64,000 nucleotides of DNA from Haloactinopolyspora alba (GTDB lineage Bacteria > Actinomycetota > Actinomycetes > Jiangellales > Jiangellaceae). The stretch spans positions 62,001-126,000 of the forward strand of contig NZ_PYGE01000009.1 of the NCBI RefSeq assembly GCF_003014555.1, read 5' to 3'. The notes beneath the pieces are model-generated. The model was not told the DNA's origin and made no database searches. It worked only from the letters and a program-made list of their open reading frames with translations. Of this stretch, positions 38,053 through 46,305 are shown in pieces; within the stretch, counting starts at the first letter, position 1, and every line of letters begins with the position of its first letter. A program made the position numbers and the translations under genes.

Positions 38053-38074
38053 TTATGGAACTAGCTGTCCAAAA
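38053..38074. promoter_or_regulatory. TetR autoregulatory operator
   Basis: Inverted repeat TTATGGA-N8-TCCAAAA, 17 nt before the tetR start. It matches the operator at 37392-37413 in arm sequence and spacer, so a shared repressor is the simplest reading. Confidence 0.7.
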
Positions 38075-38144
38075 CAATCCGGCGCGCATCCGATGGCCCG
38101 GTGGACGGGGCGAGTCCGGCGGACGGGCGAGGCCGTAGGGCCGA

Positions 38145-38969
38145 TCACCGTAGGTCGAGGCGGAGTTCTGCGGTGCTGCCGTCCCGATAGGTCACGTGGA
38201 GGCCGACACCGGCACCGCCCGCGCCGTCGAGCTCGTCGCCCGGAAACCACAGGGCGAAGCGTCCCCCCGAGACCGTGGCGACGACCTCACCATGGCTGGC
38301 GCTCCGGTACGACACGCCGGTCACCTCCGAGCCGACGATGCCCGCGGCGACGGAGAGCTCGCCGGCGTCGGCTTCTCCAGCACCCAGATCGGTGGCCACG
38401 ACGTCGCGTGGGCCGGGCGCGGTGTAGGCGGCCGGAGCGCCGATGGAGCCGAACCAGTCCCGGAACAGCGGTGCCGACTCGTCGGTGATGCACGTGGCGG
38501 AGAAGCCACCGGTGCCGGCGAATGTCACCAACGTCCACTCGCCGCGCCGTTCGGCGATCGCCAGTTCGGCGCGCCGCAGGTCGTCGCTGAAATCCGGAGC
38601 GGTGCCACCCGCCTGCGCGGGGCCGTCTTGTTGAGCGTCACGGCAGTCGCCCGCAGCGTCGGCAGCGTCCTCGGACGAAACACTGCTCGGTACGGCGGTC
38701 CACGTGGCGAACGCGTCGTCACCGCCCGTCAGCGACGGGATGACGACGAAGACCGTCCCGGCAGTGACCACCGTTGCCGACGCGACTGCCACCACACGGA
38801 CGCCACGGCGCGACCGGGCCTTCGCCGGTTCGTGATCGTGACGCTGGCCGGGGTCGGTCGCGAGGATGCGCTCCAGCGTCGCGCGGGCACCAGGGGTGTG
38901 CGGATCGACATCGGAGTCGGCGGGGTCGAGGGTCCGCAGCGTGGCGAGCGAGTCGGTGGTCCGGGTCAT
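38145..38969 (-). CDS. Membrane protein coupled to an ECF sigma factor (putative anti-sigma factor)
   Basis: A 274-residue protein: about 48 cytoplasmic N-terminal residues (TDSLATLRTLDPADSDVDPH), one membrane helix near residues 53-72 (VRVVAVASATVVTAGTVFVV), and an extracytoplasmic domain of 200 residues. The ATG at 38969 overlaps the stop of the sigma gene (ATGA). The position and topology match anti-sigma factors, but there is no HxxxCxxC zinc motif in the N-terminus, so it could instead be a membrane partner of another type. The extracellular part has no family I recognise; it contains two Cys (DAAGDC, SATC) that could form a disulfide. Confidence 0.75.
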   Translation of the reverse strand: MTRTTDSLATLRTLDPADSDVDPHTPGARATLERILATDPGQRHDHEPAKARSRRGVRVVAVASATVVTAGTVFVVIPSLTGGDDAFATWTAVPSSVSSEDAADAAGDCRDAQQDGPAQAGGTAPDFSDDLRRAELAIAERRGEWTLVTFAGTGGFSATCITDESAPLFRDWFGSIGAPAAYTAPGPRDVVATDLGAGEADAGELSVAAGIVGSEVTGVSYRSASHGEVVATVSGGRFALWFPGDELDGAGGAGVGLHVTYRDGSTAELRLDLR

Positions 38970-39532
38970 GACGATGGCTTCCTCTCGGGAGTGCCGCCAG
39001 GCGTGGACGAGGGTCGGGGCAGATGGTCGAGCTGCAGTCGCAATGCCCGGCGGGCTCGGCTCAGCCGCAGCCGGAACGCCACCGGAGAGACGCCCAGGAC
39101 CGCGGCCGCCTGTGGAGCGTTGAGCCCGTCGAGCACGGACAGGGCCAGTGCTTCCTGGTGCATGTCGGACAGCCGCTGCCATGCGCGCGAGACGTCGACC
39201 TGGCGGCTGACCAGCTCCGCGTCGACGTCGGTGATGGAGCCCGACGGGACGTCCGCCAGACGTACCGTGAGTGCCCGCTGCCGTTCCGCGCCGCGATTCG
39301 TGTTGAGGATGACTCCGCGGGCGATGCCGAAGAGCCAGGCTCGCGCGTCGTCCCGCCGCGACGGCAGGTCCTCGAGGCGCTTCCAGGCGGTGAGAAAAGA
39401 CTCCGCGACCACGTCTTCGGCGTGCGTGGACGGGACTCGGCGCTGCGCGAAGCGGAGCAGATCGGCGTACGTCGCTTCGTAGAGTGCGGTGAAACGGGAC
39501 TCGCGGTCCCCAGTCGGCGACTGGCTGCTCAT
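38966..39532 (-). CDS. ECF-type RNA polymerase sigma factor
   Basis: A 188-residue sigma factor with only regions 2 and 4. Region 2 is LYEATYADLLRFAQRRV and EDVVAESFLTAWKRLEDLPS; region 4 is MHQEALALSVLDGLNAPQAAAVLGVSPVAFRLRLSRARRAL. The ATG at 39532 starts the gene, which is co-transcribed with the membrane partner by an ATGA overlap. The region 4 helix reads GVSPVAFRLRLSRA, as in the SigE/RpoE-like groups. Confidence 0.9.
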   Translation of the reverse strand: MSSQSPTGDRESRFTALYEATYADLLRFAQRRVPSTHAEDVVAESFLTAWKRLEDLPSRRDDARAWLFGIARGVILNTNRGAERQRALTVRLADVPSGSITDVDAELVSRQVDVSRAWQRLSDMHQEALALSVLDGLNAPQAAAVLGVSPVAFRLRLSRARRALRLQLDHLPRPSSTPGGTPERKPSS

Positions 39533-39608
39533 GCCCGTTACCTGTCCACCACGACCCCGAGTGTGTCGCGGATCCGGGGTCCGGAGCGCACGAGCTACGC
39601 GGGGCGGC

Positions 39609-41645
39609 TCAGTCGGCGCCGTCCAGGCCGCGACGCTTCAGCAGCGGCTCGATGCGCGGCTGCGCCCCACGGAACTCGCGGAAGGCCACCATCGGGTCGA
39701 CACTGCCGCCGCGGGACAGCAACGTCCGGCGGAAGTGCTCGCCGTTCTCGCGCAGCAGGCCGCCGTTCTCCTCGAACCACTCGACGGTGTCGGCGTCGAG
39801 CACCTCGCTCCAGATGTAGGAGTAGTACCCGGCGCTGTAGTCGCCGTCGAAGATGTGCGCGAAGTAGGTCGTGCGGTAGCGCGGCGGAATCGTGTCGAGC
39901 GCGACACCGGCCCGTTGGAGGGCGGCTGCCTCGAACCCGGAGACGTCGTCGACGTGCTGGCCGTTCGCGGTCTCGTGCCAGGCCAGGTCCAGCAGCGACG
40001 CGGCGAGGTACTCCGTCGTCTTGAACCCCTGCCCCCATTCCCGCGAGTCGAGCAGGCGGCGCACCTGCTCCTGCGGGAGCGGCTCGCCGGCGCGGTAGTG
40101 CCGGGCGTAGTTCTCCAGCACCTCGGGGTGGACCGCCCACATCTCGTTCACCTGCGACGGGAACTCCACGAAGTCGCGGAAGACGCTCGTGCCGGAGAAC
40201 GTCGGGTAGGTGACGTCGGAGAACAGGCCGTGCAGCGAGTGGCCGAACTCGTGGAACAGCGTCCGGACCTCGTCGAAGGTCAGCAGCGCCGGCTCGCCGT
40301 CGGGAGGACGCGGGATGTTCAGGTTGTTGACGACGACGGGTTTGGTCCCCAGCAGCGTCGACTGGTCGACGAAGGTGTTCATCCAGGCGCCGCCGCGCTT
40401 GGAGTCGCGGGTGAAGAAGTCGCCGAGGAACAGCCCGAGCGGCGTGCCGTCCTCGTCGAACACCTCGAACACCCGCACCTCGGGGTGGTAGCCGGACAGG
40501 TCGGTGCGCTCGGTGAACGTGACGCCGTACAGCCGGCTCGCAGCGTAGAAGACGCCGTCGCGCAGCACCCGCTCCAGTTCGAAGTACGGACGCAGCTGTG
40601 CGCCGTCGATGTCGTAGGTGGCGCGCTGGACCTGCTCGGAATAGAACGACCAGTCCCACGCCCGCAGTTCGATCTCGTCTCCGACGGCTTCCTGCAGTCG
40701 CGCGGCTTCCGCGCGCGCGTTGGCGACGGCCGCCGGCGTCAGCCTGGCCAGCATGTCGTGCACCGCCCCGGGGCTGCCGGCCGTGCTGTCCTCGAGCACG
40801 TAGGTCGCGTGGTCGGGGTAGCCGAGCAGTGCCGCCCGCTCGGCGCGCAGCGTCACCATCCGCGCGGCGATCTCGCCGTTGTCGTGCTCGTTGCCGTTGG
40901 CGCCGCGTTCGACGGACGCCCGGTGCAGGCGTTCGCGCAGGTCACGGTCGGTGAGCGAGGCGAGCGCCGGCTGGTTGCTGGGCAGTACGAGGGTGAGGAC
41001 GTACGTGCCGTCGAGACCGCGGTCACTGGCCGCCTGCGCGGCCGCGGCGACGGCGTCGTCGGAGAGCCCGTCGAGCTGCGACGGGTCGTCGACGACGACG
41101 GCCGACGCGTTGGTGTCGGCGAGCAGGTTGTTCTGGAACCGCGTGGACAGCGTGGAGAGCTCCTCGTTGATCTCGCGCAACCGTGCCTGCTGCTCGTCGC
41201 CGAGCGCCGCGCCGGCCCGGACGAAACGCAGGTGCAGCCGTTCGAGCAGCCGGCGCGACTCCGGGTCGAGGGCGGAGGTGTCGTCGTTCGTCAGCGCCGT
41301 CACCCGCTCGAAGAGCCGGCGGTCGAGGTGGATCGCGTCGCTGTGCGCCGCCAGGGCGGGGGAGACCTCCTGCTGGATGGCCTGGATCTCCGGCGACGCG
41401 TCCGAGCTCGCCAGGTTGAAGAAGACGGCGGCCACCCGCTGCAGCGTCTGCCCGGACCTCTCCAGCGCGACGACGGTGTTCTCGAACGTCGGCGGGTCCG
41501 GGTTCGTGGCGATCGCCTCGACCTCGGCGCGCTGCTCGCTCATGCCCCGCTCGAACGCGGGCCGGTAGTGCGCGTCCTCGATCGTCTCGAACGGCGGCAG
41601 CTGATACGGCAGGTCGCTGACGGTGAAGAACGGGTTGTCGGCCAT
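39609..41645 (-). CDS. M3 family metallopeptidase (peptidyl-dipeptidase Dcp-like)
   Basis: A 678-residue cytoplasmic oligopeptidase. The zinc site is TLFHEFGHSLHGLFSDV, with the third-ligand Glu region FVEFPSQVNEMWA; the substrate loop YYSYIWSEVLDADTVEWF and the end block VDPMVAFREFRGAQPRIEPLL are typical for Dcp. Length equals E. coli Dcp (about 680). I take the ATG at 41645 giving MADNPFFTVSDLPYQLP; the reading frame continues 21 codons upstream without family similarity. Monocistronic and divergent from the aldose epimerase. Confidence 0.92.
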   Translation of the reverse strand: MADNPFFTVSDLPYQLPPFETIEDAHYRPAFERGMSEQRAEVEAIATNPDPPTFENTVVALERSGQTLQRVAAVFFNLASSDASPEIQAIQQEVSPALAAHSDAIHLDRRLFERVTALTNDDTSALDPESRRLLERLHLRFVRAGAALGDEQQARLREINEELSTLSTRFQNNLLADTNASAVVVDDPSQLDGLSDDAVAAAAQAASDRGLDGTYVLTLVLPSNQPALASLTDRDLRERLHRASVERGANGNEHDNGEIAARMVTLRAERAALLGYPDHATYVLEDSTAGSPGAVHDMLARLTPAAVANARAEAARLQEAVGDEIELRAWDWSFYSEQVQRATYDIDGAQLRPYFELERVLRDGVFYAASRLYGVTFTERTDLSGYHPEVRVFEVFDEDGTPLGLFLGDFFTRDSKRGGAWMNTFVDQSTLLGTKPVVVNNLNIPRPPDGEPALLTFDEVRTLFHEFGHSLHGLFSDVTYPTFSGTSVFRDFVEFPSQVNEMWAVHPEVLENYARHYRAGEPLPQEQVRRLLDSREWGQGFKTTEYLAASLLDLAWHETANGQHVDDVSGFEAAALQRAGVALDTIPPRYRTTYFAHIFDGDYSAGYYSYIWSEVLDADTVEWFEENGGLLRENGEHFRRTLLSRGGSVDPMVAFREFRGAQPRIEPLLKRRGLDGAD

Positions 41646-41732
41646 CGGGCCACGGTAGCCGAGCGGCGCCGCGGAGAGGCCGCGAGGTCGCCTCCCGTCC
41701 GCGCCCACGGGCCGACCTGGGAGGATGTCGGC

Positions 41733-42695
41733 ATGGATGATCGCGTGGACGACGGGGACGCCGGCTCACGGCCGCAGTCGGCGGGCGTGCAGCACGAGCT
41801 GGCTCTGACGGGCGGGCCGACCAGCGTGCGCGCCGTCGTGTCGGCGGTCGGAGCGAGCCCGCGGGTGCTCACGGTTGACGGCGTCGACCTGGTGGAGTCG
41901 TATTCGCCGCGGCGGCCCCCGCCGATGGCGGCCGGGGTGGTGCTCGTGCCCTGGCCCAACCGCGTGGACGGTGGCCGGTGGCACCTCGGCGCCGTGGAGC
42001 AGCAACTCGAGATCAACGAGGCGCACCTCGGGCATGCGATCCACGGGCTGCTCCGCGACACCAGCTACGAGGTGGCGGAGCGCGACAACGACCGCATCAC
42101 GCTCGCCGCTACCGTCGAGCCGGCACCCGGATACCCGTTCCGGCTGGACACGCGGGTGCATTACCGGGTCGTCCCCGACGGGCTGGCGGTGCGGCACGAG
42201 ATCCGCAACACCGGGCCCGCGACGGCGCCGGTCGCGCTGGGTACGCACCCGTATCTGCGGGTGGGCGACGTGCCGGCCGGCGAGCTGACCGTGACGTTGC
42301 CGGCGGCGCGAGCGTTGAGCCTGGACGAGCGGAACATCCCGACCGGCGCGTTCGACGTCGACGGGACGAGCTACGACCTCCGGGGTGGTGCGCCGGTCCG
42401 CGACGCTGTGCGGCACGCGTCGTTCGGCGCCCTGGACGTCGTGGACGGCGAGATCACGCACACGCTGAGCGCCCCGGACGGCCGTGCGCTCGACGTCGTG
42501 GCCGAGCCCGACTTCGGCTACGTGCACTTCTTCGTCACGGACGACTTTCCGACCGAGCGCGGGCCGACGACGGCGGTGGCGATCGAGCCGATGACCGCGC
42601 CGCCGGACGCGTTGCGCTCGGGCGAGGCGGTGCGCTGGCTGGCCCCCGGTGAGACGTGGTCGCTCGGCTGGCGGCTGCGACTGCGGAACGGATGA
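41733..42695 (+). CDS. Aldose 1-epimerase family protein
   Basis: A 320-residue galactose-mutarotase-like enzyme catalysing interconversion of sugar anomers. Segments fitting the family: GVVLVPWPNRVDGGRW, AHLGHAIHGLLRDTSYEV with one catalytic His, VALGTHPYLRVGDVP with the second, and VAIEPMTAPPDAL with the catalytic Glu. The ATG at 41733 follows GGGAGG. Divergent from the M3 peptidase and convergent with the next cluster, only 4 nt from its last stop. Confidence 0.9.
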   Translation: MDDRVDDGDAGSRPQSAGVQHELALTGGPTSVRAVVSAVGASPRVLTVDGVDLVESYSPRRPPPMAAGVVLVPWPNRVDGGRWHLGAVEQQLEINEAHLGHAIHGLLRDTSYEVAERDNDRITLAATVEPAPGYPFRLDTRVHYRVVPDGLAVRHEIRNTGPATAPVALGTHPYLRVGDVPAGELTVTLPAARALSLDERNIPTGAFDVDGTSYDLRGGAPVRDAVRHASFGALDVVDGEITHTLSAPDGRALDVVAEPDFGYVHFFVTDDFPTERGPTTAVAIEPMTAPPDALRSGEAVRWLAPGETWSLGWRLRLRNG

Positions 42696-42699
42696 CGGC

Positions 42700-43518
42700 T
42701 CAGCCGTCGAGCGCGTTCGCCACCGTCCGGACGATGCCGTCCCACAGCGCCAGCGACGGAAGTGCGTGCAGCGTCACCCGGTCGCCGTCGGTGACGACCT
42801 GACGGTGCCCGGACGCCCCGGCGTCCAGCACCATGAACGAATCGTTGGTCGGGCTGACGGTGAGTCCCCAGGTGAACAGAGGCTGGCTCCAGATCTCGGC
42901 GAGCCGCTCGTGCGCGCCGGACGGTACGGCGACCGTGTGGTCGACCAGCCGCCGGGTGAACGGTTCGGCCGGAACCTCGAGCGTGGCGGGCGCGAGGACG
43001 CGTCGCGGCGTGACCAGGGCCCATCGGGCGGCGGCGAGGATCGGCTGTTCTCGCGGCACGATCTGCAGGCTGAGCTCGCGTCCCGGGGACGTGTCGTGGC
43101 CGGCGAGCGCCTCGGCGGTGGGCTCGACGTCCCTCCACGGCGCGTCGGTGCAGAACAGCACAGCGCAGGACGGCCCGATCCAGGCCCGGAAGTGACGCGG
43201 CGCATGCCCGACCGCCGCCTCGATGTCGATGGTGCACAGCGGTTCGCGGACGGCGTCGACAGCCGGCCGGATGTGCTCGGGAACCGAGCCGTCGTCGGCG
43301 AGCAGCTCGAAGCGCCGCAGCCGTTCGGTCTCGTCCCGCAGTGCGGAGTCGACACGGTCGAGGGGCACCGGGTCGACGGCGGCGTCGAGCCACGCCTTCA
43401 GCCCTTCGGGCGTCAGCCACAGCCGTTCGGCGCTCTCGAACCGGGCCCGGAGCTGCTCCTGGACCTGCTGCTTACGTTGCGATTCGAGGCCCAGGGGCGA
43501 CGGTCCGGCGCCGCTCAT
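42700..43518 (-). CDS. Unknown protein, weakly EspG-like, last gene of the WXG-associated operon
   Basis: A 272-residue soluble protein without signal or membrane segments. The N-terminus has a helical ERLWLTPEGLKAWLDA stretch; the C-terminus FMVLDAGASGHRQVVTDGD, then VTLHALPSLALWDGIVRTV, resembles the end of EspG-type ESX chaperones. The similarity is by eye and weak. The start overlaps the preceding gene (ATGA). It is the fourth gene of the operon 46007 to 42700. EspG chaperones bind secreted WXG or PE/PPE pairs, which would fit the neighbours; otherwise the role is unknown. Confidence 0.55.
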   Translation of the reverse strand: MSGAGPSPLGLESQRKQQVQEQLRARFESAERLWLTPEGLKAWLDAAVDPVPLDRVDSALRDETERLRRFELLADDGSVPEHIRPAVDAVREPLCTIDIEAAVGHAPRHFRAWIGPSCAVLFCTDAPWRDVEPTAEALAGHDTSPGRELSLQIVPREQPILAAARWALVTPRRVLAPATLEVPAEPFTRRLVDHTVAVPSGAHERLAEIWSQPLFTWGLTVSPTNDSFMVLDAGASGHRQVVTDGDRVTLHALPSLALWDGIVRTVANALDG

Positions 43519-44066
43519 GCGGGGTCACCGGCGGGGGTGGCGAGCCGGCTGGCGACCGACAGCCCCGCGGCGGCGTGCGCGAAGACGTCGGCAGCCCACA
43601 GGTACTGTTCGACCGAGCTCGTGCCGGTCATGCTCGTGGCGATTCCTGCATCGTCAAGAGCCCAGTATTGCTGGGCAACCAGTGTGTGCATGCCCTCTCG
43701 GTAGCCCGTGATGACCCGGCGGCCCTCGAACCCGCCGACCCAGAGCGGATCGATCGCGATCACGTGCGCGTCGGTCAGGTTCGCGCGGAGCCCGGCGACC
43801 ATCGTGCGCGTGTACTCCGCGATGTCGCGCTGCTGTTCGACCGGCTGCTCGACCGTGACGACGATCGACGGTCTGAAGTCGCCCTCGCGCTCGGCCGCCG
43901 GACTGAGCATGGTGAGGATCGCCGGGGCCTGCGGGTCCGCGTGGACGGCCCATCCGTCGGGAACCAGCACTTCGAGCCCGGTCGGCGGCACCGACGTGCT
44001 GTCCCACTCGCTGGCCGAACGGAACGCGGCGGGGTCGTGCGGTTCACCGAGGTCGTCGGCGCTCAT
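43515..44066 (-). CDS. LpqN/DUF1795-like small protein of the WXG-associated operon
   Basis: A 183-residue protein. The middle (LEVLVPDGWAVHADPQAPA, SIVVTVEQPVEQQRDIAEYT, WVGGFEGRRVITGYREGMHT) has the pattern of the PsbP/DcrB-fold LpqN and DUF1795 families, but there is no signal peptide or lipobox, so it is cytoplasmic. Both ends overlap neighbours by ATGA. DUF1795-like proteins occur as accessory or adaptor genes in several contractile and type VII loci; the role here is unproven. Confidence 0.6.
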   Translation of the reverse strand: MSADDLGEPHDPAAFRSASEWDSTSVPPTGLEVLVPDGWAVHADPQAPAILTMLSPAAEREGDFRPSIVVTVEQPVEQQRDIAEYTRTMVAGLRANLTDAHVIAIDPLWVGGFEGRRVITGYREGMHTLVAQQYWALDDAGIATSMTGTSSVEQYLWAADVFAHAAAGLSVASRLATPAGDPA

Positions 44067-44935
44067 GTGGTCGTCGTCCTTTCTACGCGGCTGAAGCGGC
44101 CGTCCACCGTCTGACGCATCCGCCGTGGCCTCGTGCCCCGGGCGAGCCGGCGCCGGACCTGATCCGGGTCCTGGGGAACCAGCAGATCGAGTGCACCGTG
44201 GCCGGGCACGGTCCCGAGCCTGACGACGGTGCCGTCGTCGCCGGCGGTCACGGCGGAACCTCCGGTGTCGGCCGGTGAGTGGAGCACGGCGAACCAGTTG
44301 TCGTGGTGGCGCGCGTCCTCGGCCGGGGCCTGGACGAAGGCGGCGAGGTCACCGTCGACCAGCAGTTCGCCCTCGACCTCGGCCACGGTGCCGGTCACCA
44401 CCCCGGTGTGACGGTCCGGCAGCGGCCCGCGCAGCCGACCGGGCAGCCGGAGCCGGGGACGGACGTGCAGCCCGCCAACGGACAGCGCGTGCCATTCGCT
44501 GCTCGCGACCGGCGCGCTCCGCTGCCACACGACGACGTCGTGCCCGTGATCCATGGCGAGCACGTCGGCCCGCATACGCGCGTCCGGGTTTCCGGCGCGG
44601 TAGAGCTTCGAGTTCTTCAGCAACTCCCGGCGCCAGCGCGGCACCAGCGCCGGCGGCATCCAGACGAAGAAGCCCAAACCCGCGACGACCAGCAGCAGAC
44701 CGACGGCGCCGACGGTCAGTCCCAGCGTCTCGGCCGACTGGCGAAGCACGCCTCCGGCGACCACGCCGAGCAGCCCGGCGGCGACCCAGCCGACGGCGAA
44801 GGCCCCGTATCGGGTTCCGACACCGCGATAGGTCCAGGACCGGTACCGCCCGCGGTAGGCCGCCAACGCGGGAGCGGCCAGCACGCCGGTGAACAGGACC
44901 ACGATCACCAGGCCGCCGACGGCATCGGCACTCAT
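44063..44935 (-). CDS. Three-helix membrane protein paralogous to 46306-47175 (copy 1)
   Basis: A 290-residue protein. Three hydrophobic segments occupy residues 7-27, 43-65 and 72-95, each interrupted by conserved short loops (YRGRYRSWTYRGVGTRYGAF), then a soluble domain of 190 residues (WRRELLKNSKLYRAGNPDAR, LSVGGLHVRPRLRLPGRLRG, PLPDRHTGVVTG, FAVLHSPADTG). The paralogue at 46306 has the same plan with nearly identical blocks. The ATG at 44935 gives MSADAVGG; the 3' end overlaps the next gene (ATGA). No known family recognised. It always follows a glycine-zipper protein, so the two are probably partners. Confidence 0.8.
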   Translation of the reverse strand: MSADAVGGLVIVVLFTGVLAAPALAAYRGRYRSWTYRGVGTRYGAFAVGWVAAGLLGVVAGGVLRQSAETLGLTVGAVGLLLVVAGLGFFVWMPPALVPRWRRELLKNSKLYRAGNPDARMRADVLAMDHGHDVVVWQRSAPVASSEWHALSVGGLHVRPRLRLPGRLRGPLPDRHTGVVTGTVAEVEGELLVDGDLAAFVQAPAEDARHHDNWFAVLHSPADTGGSAVTAGDDGTVVRLGTVPGHGALDLLVPQDPDQVRRRLARGTRPRRMRQTVDGRFSRVERTTTT

Positions 44936-44978
44936 GACTCTGCCTCGGCTCTCGGACGGCGACGTACGGTGACGGTCA

Positions 44979-46007
44979 TCAGAATACCGAGTTCCACGCG
45001 CCGGACACGGCATCACCGATGCCCTCGCCCACGTCCTTGACGAACTCCCCGGCGTCGGCACCGAACTCCTTGACGGCCGAGCCGATCTGCGCTCCGCCCC
45101 AGGCGCCGGCCACGCCACCGATGATGCCTCCGACCACGCCGCCGATGGCCGTGCCCGGACCGGGGAAGAAGCTGCCGATGGCGGCGCCGGCGATTGCTCC
45201 GCCCTTGGCTCCGGCCCAGCCTCCGGCGAGCGACGCCCCGGCGGTGACGGTGCCGGCGCCGGTGGAACGGGCGATGTGATCGCCGGTCGTCATGTCCGGG
45301 TGGTACCGGGCGTCCTGTTCCCACTGGCTGGTGAAGTTGCTGTAGAAGGCGAGCCCGGTGCCGACGCCGACCAGGCCGCGCGAGCCCCATTTGGCCCAGC
45401 CCGGAGGACGGATCGGGGTGTTGCGCAACCGGCCGCGTCGTTGTGCGTCGTCGCCGAAGTTCGACGGCGGCGTCGCGACGTTGCGCAACGCCATGTCGTC
45501 CGCGACGGACTGCGGCAGCAGCAGGCCGCTCGGGCGCTGCACCAGCGGGGTGCCCCGGTAACTGCCGGCCGACGGAAGGGTGCTGCGGACGTTGCTGGTC
45601 AACGGAACCTGAGTTCCGGGAGCGGCCACGTAGTAGCCACGGCCGTAACGCTCGAGCAGCGCCTGCGGGATCCCGATGGTGAAGGCGCCGGTCTCGTTCG
45701 AGTACGGGTCGGCCAGGTTGCGGTAGTTGGGGAGCCAGTACTCGAACATCTTCATCTGTTCGAGGTCTTCGATCGGCTTCTGGTTGACGACGAAGTCGAT
45801 CGCCTTCCCCTGGGCTCTTCCGGCCTCCTCGACAAGGTCGCCGGCGATGCTCTCGGCGCGCGAGCGTACCGACGGGCCACCGCCGAGTAGGTCGGCGACG
45901 TCGTCGATGGTGCTCTGCGCATCGATGCCGATCTGCGTGATCGCGTCGCAGGCGTCCACCGTTTTCGCGCTCATTTTCATGAGCCGGTCCGGGTCGATCT
46001 CGGCCAC
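44979..46007 (-). CDS. Putative WXG/LXG-associated protein with C-terminal glycine zipper (copy 1)
   Basis: A 342-residue protein equal in length to its paralogue at 47215-48243 when the GTG at 46007 is used; that start is also preceded by TATCGT-N6-GTG, a leaderless promoter. N-terminal half: helical and Asp/Ala-rich (MSAKTVDACDAITQIGIDA, QSTIDDVADLLGGGPSVRSR). Residues 80-130 include NETGAFTIGIPQALLERYGR. The C-terminal 110 residues are glycine-zipper sequence (TVTAGASLAGGWAGAKGGAI, AIGSFFPGPGTAIGGVVGGI) ending in GAWNSVF, able to form a membrane-inserting hairpin. No signal peptide; a type VII-like route or a membrane-active effector is plausible. No catalytic motif seen. Confidence 0.8.
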   Translation of the reverse strand: MAEIDPDRLMKMSAKTVDACDAITQIGIDAQSTIDDVADLLGGGPSVRSRAESIAGDLVEEAGRAQGKAIDFVVNQKPIEDLEQMKMFEYWLPNYRNLADPYSNETGAFTIGIPQALLERYGRGYYVAAPGTQVPLTSNVRSTLPSAGSYRGTPLVQRPSGLLLPQSVADDMALRNVATPPSNFGDDAQRRGRLRNTPIRPPGWAKWGSRGLVGVGTGLAFYSNFTSQWEQDARYHPDMTTGDHIARSTGAGTVTAGASLAGGWAGAKGGAIAGAAIGSFFPGPGTAIGGVVGGIIGGVAGAWGGAQIGSAVKEFGADAGEFVKDVGEGIGDAVSGAWNSVF

Positions 46008-46013
46008 GTGGCC

Positions 46014-46021
46014 ACGATAAT
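46014..46021. promoter_or_regulatory. Overlapping divergent -10 boxes for two leaderless genes
   Basis: On the minus strand TATCGT (46014-46019) is followed by six nucleotides and the GTG of the glycine-zipper gene. On the plus strand GATAAT (46016-46021) is followed by eight nucleotides and the ATG of the WXG100 gene. The two coding starts are only 22 bp apart. The arrangement implies mutually exclusive leaderless transcripts. Confidence 0.6.
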
Positions 46022-46029
46022 GGGTGGCC

Positions 46030-46290
46030 ATGGGTGATCAACAGCGGCTGCGGGACGCGGCGACGAAACTCCGTGGGTACTCCGGTGATCTCACCTCCGA
46101 GATCGACACACTGATCCGCAAGTACCCGGAATCGGACAACATCTGGACCGGCCCGGCGGCCGACACGTTCTACGGGACACGCGATGACGTGCGACGCCGC
46201 CTCGAGACACTCGCCGGCGACCTCGACGACCACGCCGACGCGCTGGACGACAAGGCCGACTCCACCGGAGAGGAGCCCGAAGGCGAGTGA
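46030..46290 (+). CDS. WXG100 family (ESAT-6-like) protein
   Basis: An 86-residue helical-hairpin protein: helix 1 (RLRDAATKLRGYSGDLTSEI), the turn motif NIWTGPAADTFYG with Trp39-Thr-Gly41, and helix 2 (DDVRRRLETLAGDLDDHADA). Size and motif position match WXG100 substrates of type VII secretion. The tail ends DSTGEEPEGE without a clear YxxxD/E export motif after helix 2. ATG at 46030 is used; a GTG at 46024 is possible. It is the only rightward gene inside a block of leftward paralogues and starts 22 bp from the neighbouring glycine-zipper gene. No ESX ATPase or channel gene is in the window. Confidence 0.8.
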   Translation: MGDQQRLRDAATKLRGYSGDLTSEIDTLIRKYPESDNIWTGPAADTFYGTRDDVRRRLETLAGDLDDHADALDDKADSTGEEPEGE

Positions 46291-46305
46291 CGCGCGCCGC
46301 GGCGC

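Noticed and set aside
39489-42695. A single rightward open frame of 1068 codons
   Set aside because: Its first two thirds are antisense to the M3 peptidase and have the repetitive Arg/Gly/Val composition of a shadow frame. Only the last part, from 41733, is a real gene (aldose epimerase).
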